Part shown: positions 7,001-7,378 of the stretch, one piece after another | Layout of the letters: every line of letters begins with the position of its first letter | Numbering within the stretch: the first letter of the stretch is position 1 | Notes under the pieces: model-generated | What the model was told of the DNA's origin: nothing | The model's input: only the letters and a program-made list of their open reading frames with translations | The model's database searches: none | Translations under genes and position numbers: made by a program | Assembly (NCBI GenBank): GCA_018659505.1 | Contig: JABJMI010000469.1 | Span: 1-7,378 of the forward strand | Direction: 5' to 3' | DNA length: 7,378 nucleotides | Origin: Planctomicrobium sp. | Lineage (GTDB): Bacteria > Planctomycetota > Planctomycetia > Planctomycetales > Planctomycetaceae

Positions 7001-7195
7001 AACTTCGACGGAAACTTCATTGGAAATACCGCCACCGGCAACGATGTTGGAGTCGGTGGATTCGACGACTACGATACCGGAGCCGGAACGATCTCAGGAG
7101 GATCACAACTCGGTGCCAACACCGGCGGAACCTTCGGGAACACCACCGGCAACGCCGAGCAAATTGCCCGCGAGTTGTTGTTCATGCAACCGTAA
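4073..7195 (+). CDS. Inverse-autotransporter-like beta-barrel with long beta-helix passenger
   Basis: The frame is 1040 aa from GTG 4073, but its natural start is probably ATG 3906 (about 1096 aa when the frames are joined). Residues 1-218 look like the beta-domain of inverse autotransporters (intimin/invasin, type Ve secretion): alternating strands such as DIGIGYRQDV, LGGNAYYNYRD and VGAGVYYLSA, the landmark DGFDLNVSRKIPEANLEVG (144-162), and a closing strand VYGGVSIYFGG. In that family the barrel sits in the outer membrane and exports the C-terminal passenger to the surface. Residues 219-300 are a linker. Residues 300-1020 form a right-handed parallel beta-helix of Asn/Asp/Gly-rich rungs with consensus NNTANGNxxDGIxVxA. 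No enzyme active site is recognised, so adhesion, cell-surface or matrix structure, or glycan binding are possible roles. The frame itself lacks a signal peptide, and its GTG has only a weak GGAAG upstream. A terminator follows at 7250. Confidence 0.8.
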   Translation: MKDGYYRVGGFLSIFEDSESVLFIDGHGNVNEVLGDWSTDIGIGYRQDVGGTVLGGNAYYNYRDISTGANDHNFSTLGFGVEALMSDWAVRSNAYVSLDDRGSNGRTATPLIGGPDLVPQMGGSMGVSNIRLATQTENWTEALDGFDLNVSRKIPEANLEVGAGVYYLSADEGPSSWGVNGTAEAWLASNIAANVTVSHDDLFDTTVYGGVSIYFGGPSIDAESRSASVTSRLLSRVQRRHVAPVLNYNAAAPDLLATDSTSGDLITVAQIAMGGDLLNAPDLLEDDGDFIDIILVDPGAAFTPMDAIALNDGQRLLSAHLLHEIDTTEFGTIDLPESGLGGMPAMITGPTGIDAITLADGNEVSGFSIVAGAGARGIFGSDVTEFNINNNVLDGATAGGDEGIEIDSSGLASVSGTISDNMISGFDDDGIQIDGVDIEVDFLNNMITGNFGDGLDIDGTGDFSGMIMGNTLSNNDADGLDLDALTISGSIIDNTAIMNGQNGLAIDVDNVLMGSVLTITDNMTNLNDVDGIFVLFNGDVDSEVLIDGNTADGNGDDGISVIAFGMGDILGAISNNTTNGNESGIFVESNDAASNIMLDIIGNLSGGNTQEGILVEAANNFSGEVSGNITSLNGDTGLAILADNNFSGLINNNTAEFNGGGGIQLEADFDVSGAGDFTADVTNNTGNDNTGDEGILIGGANVNSQVTGNTANDNTTLAGIRVAADGDIAGLIDDNTANGNADEGIEVLADLDGNNVGDVTATVSNNTAGVMGNGNGDAGILIQGENITGNVTGNTADANTGSGIFLNAANDIGAMGAPVQITGNMIGQTAGNGGVGLELIAVNDVFANVNNNQILSSGSDNIAIRVGNNFNGSIIGNTSNDSPVGSGIFLNVGNDIGATGMGNEVLIQSNTTNGNELLGIFVRNSGNLFITLDQNTADGNSLDGITVISSGNLTGDVTGNFARSNDRAGFSFDITGNFDGNFIGNTATGNDVGVGGFDDYDTGAGTISGGSQLGANTGGTFGNTTGNAEQIARELLFMQP
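5333..7075 (+). repeat. Coding repeats: about 22 beta-helix rungs
   Basis: Motifs of the form (N/G/D)N(T/M)A..N...GI.(V/L) recur at residues 421, 444, 469, 493, 521, 548, 575, 602, 627, 652, 683, 708, 734, 765, 793, 823, 851, 876, 909, 934, 959 and 984 of the long frame. Spacing is 23-33 residues and most often 25, as expected for one turn of a right-handed beta-helix. From about residue 650 the rungs group into three-rung units of about 84 residues. GSGIFLN..NDIGA.G occurs twice 84 residues apart (near 6475 and 6727), with similar DNA as well, which indicates internal duplication. Confidence 0.85.
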
Positions 7196-7213
7196 TCGAT
7201 GTGACTTCGTATC

Positions 7214-7234
7214 CCCCGGGTGGATCACCCGGGG
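7214..7234. repeat. GC-rich hairpin after the beta-helix gene
   Basis: CCCCGGGT (7214-7221) pairs perfectly with ACCCGGGG (7227-7234). One more G-C pair closes a three-base loop, giving 9 bp. It starts 19 bases after the stop codon and lacks a T-run. Short CCCGGG palindromes of this style are common between planctomycete genes (inference). It may protect the mRNA 3' end together with the terminator that follows. Confidence 0.55.
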
Positions 7235-7249
7235 CTAAGTTAAGTAGCC

Positions 7250-7285
7250 AAGCAGCACGATCAAACTTCGATCGTGCTGCTTTTT
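7250..7285 (+). terminator. Strong intrinsic terminator of the beta-helix gene
   Basis: AAGCAGCACGATC (7250-7262) pairs perfectly with GATCGTGCTGCTT (7270-7282) over a 7-base loop, and the 3' arm runs into TTTTT (7281-7285). The stem is long, fairly GC-rich and directly followed by Ts, so it fits a Rho-independent terminator for the surface-protein transcript, 54 bases after its stop codon. Confidence 0.85.
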
Positions 7286-7286
7286 C

Positions 7287-7335
7287 ATGGGCAAGCGGGC
7301 AAGGGTTGATGGGCAAGTGAAGACGAGCTTTGCCC
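7287..7335. repeat. Short GGGCAAG repeat cluster
   Basis: ATGGGCAAG (7287-7295), CGGGCAAG (7296-7303) and a second ATGGGCAAG (7309-7317) are near-tandem copies. CTTTGCCC (7328-7335) resembles the unit in reverse orientation with one extra T. It looks like a small intergenic simple repeat. The remaining bases to 7378 show no gene. Confidence 0.45.
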
Positions 7336-7378
7336 CTGGCTCAATAATATTCTTTCAACTGCGTGCGAAACTTTTCAA

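Overview
The window looks like bacterial chromosome from a planctomycete (phylum Planctomycetota). This rests on protein character rather than any database match: a membrane-anchored Hanks-type Ser/Thr kinase with a helical C-terminal region, a very long Asn/Asp/Gly-rich beta-helix protein behind an outer-membrane-type beta-barrel, long non-coding gaps, and short dispersed palindromes of a style familiar from planctomycete genomes. No tRNA, rRNA, CRISPR array, transposase or phage gene is visible.

Left part (1-1421): a two-stem palindromic repeat (about 31-95) precedes ruvC, the Holliday junction resolvase, which is best started at a GTG (286) behind a clean Shine-Dalgarno. A perfect 16-bp hairpin (899-931) separates ruvC from a 116-aa protein (968-1318) that reads as a degenerate CheY-like receiver domain. 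A 103-bp spacer with no visible hairpin follows.

Middle (1422-3905): a 544-aa transmembrane Ser/Thr protein kinase lies on the minus strand, convergent with the receiver-like gene. Its leader carries an 18-bp perfect inverted repeat (3078-3121) and a smaller palindrome. Next comes a gap of about 780 bases with no convincing gene, holding several hairpins, one followed by six Ts, and an 18-bp perfect palindrome (3852-3869) just upstream of the next start.

Right part (3906-7378): the most interesting locus. A 56-codon reading frame with an excellent ribosome binding site encodes a signal peptide and the start of a mature exported protein, then stops at a TGA. The GTG of a 1040-codon frame overlaps that stop (GTGA, 4073-4076). 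The long frame encodes an inverse-autotransporter-like (type Ve-like) beta-barrel, a linker, and a lysine-, cysteine- and tryptophan-free right-handed beta-helix of about 22 rungs, partly arranged in larger units of about 84 residues. One missing base in the CCCGG run at 4067-4071, or a -1 ribosomal slip there, would join the two frames into one exported protein of about 1096 aa. The locus ends with a GC-rich hairpin, a strong intrinsic terminator and a cluster of short GGGCAAG repeats.

The genes do not form one operon. ruvC and the receiver-like gene may be co-transcribed. The kinase is a separate convergent unit. The surface protein has its own leader and terminator.
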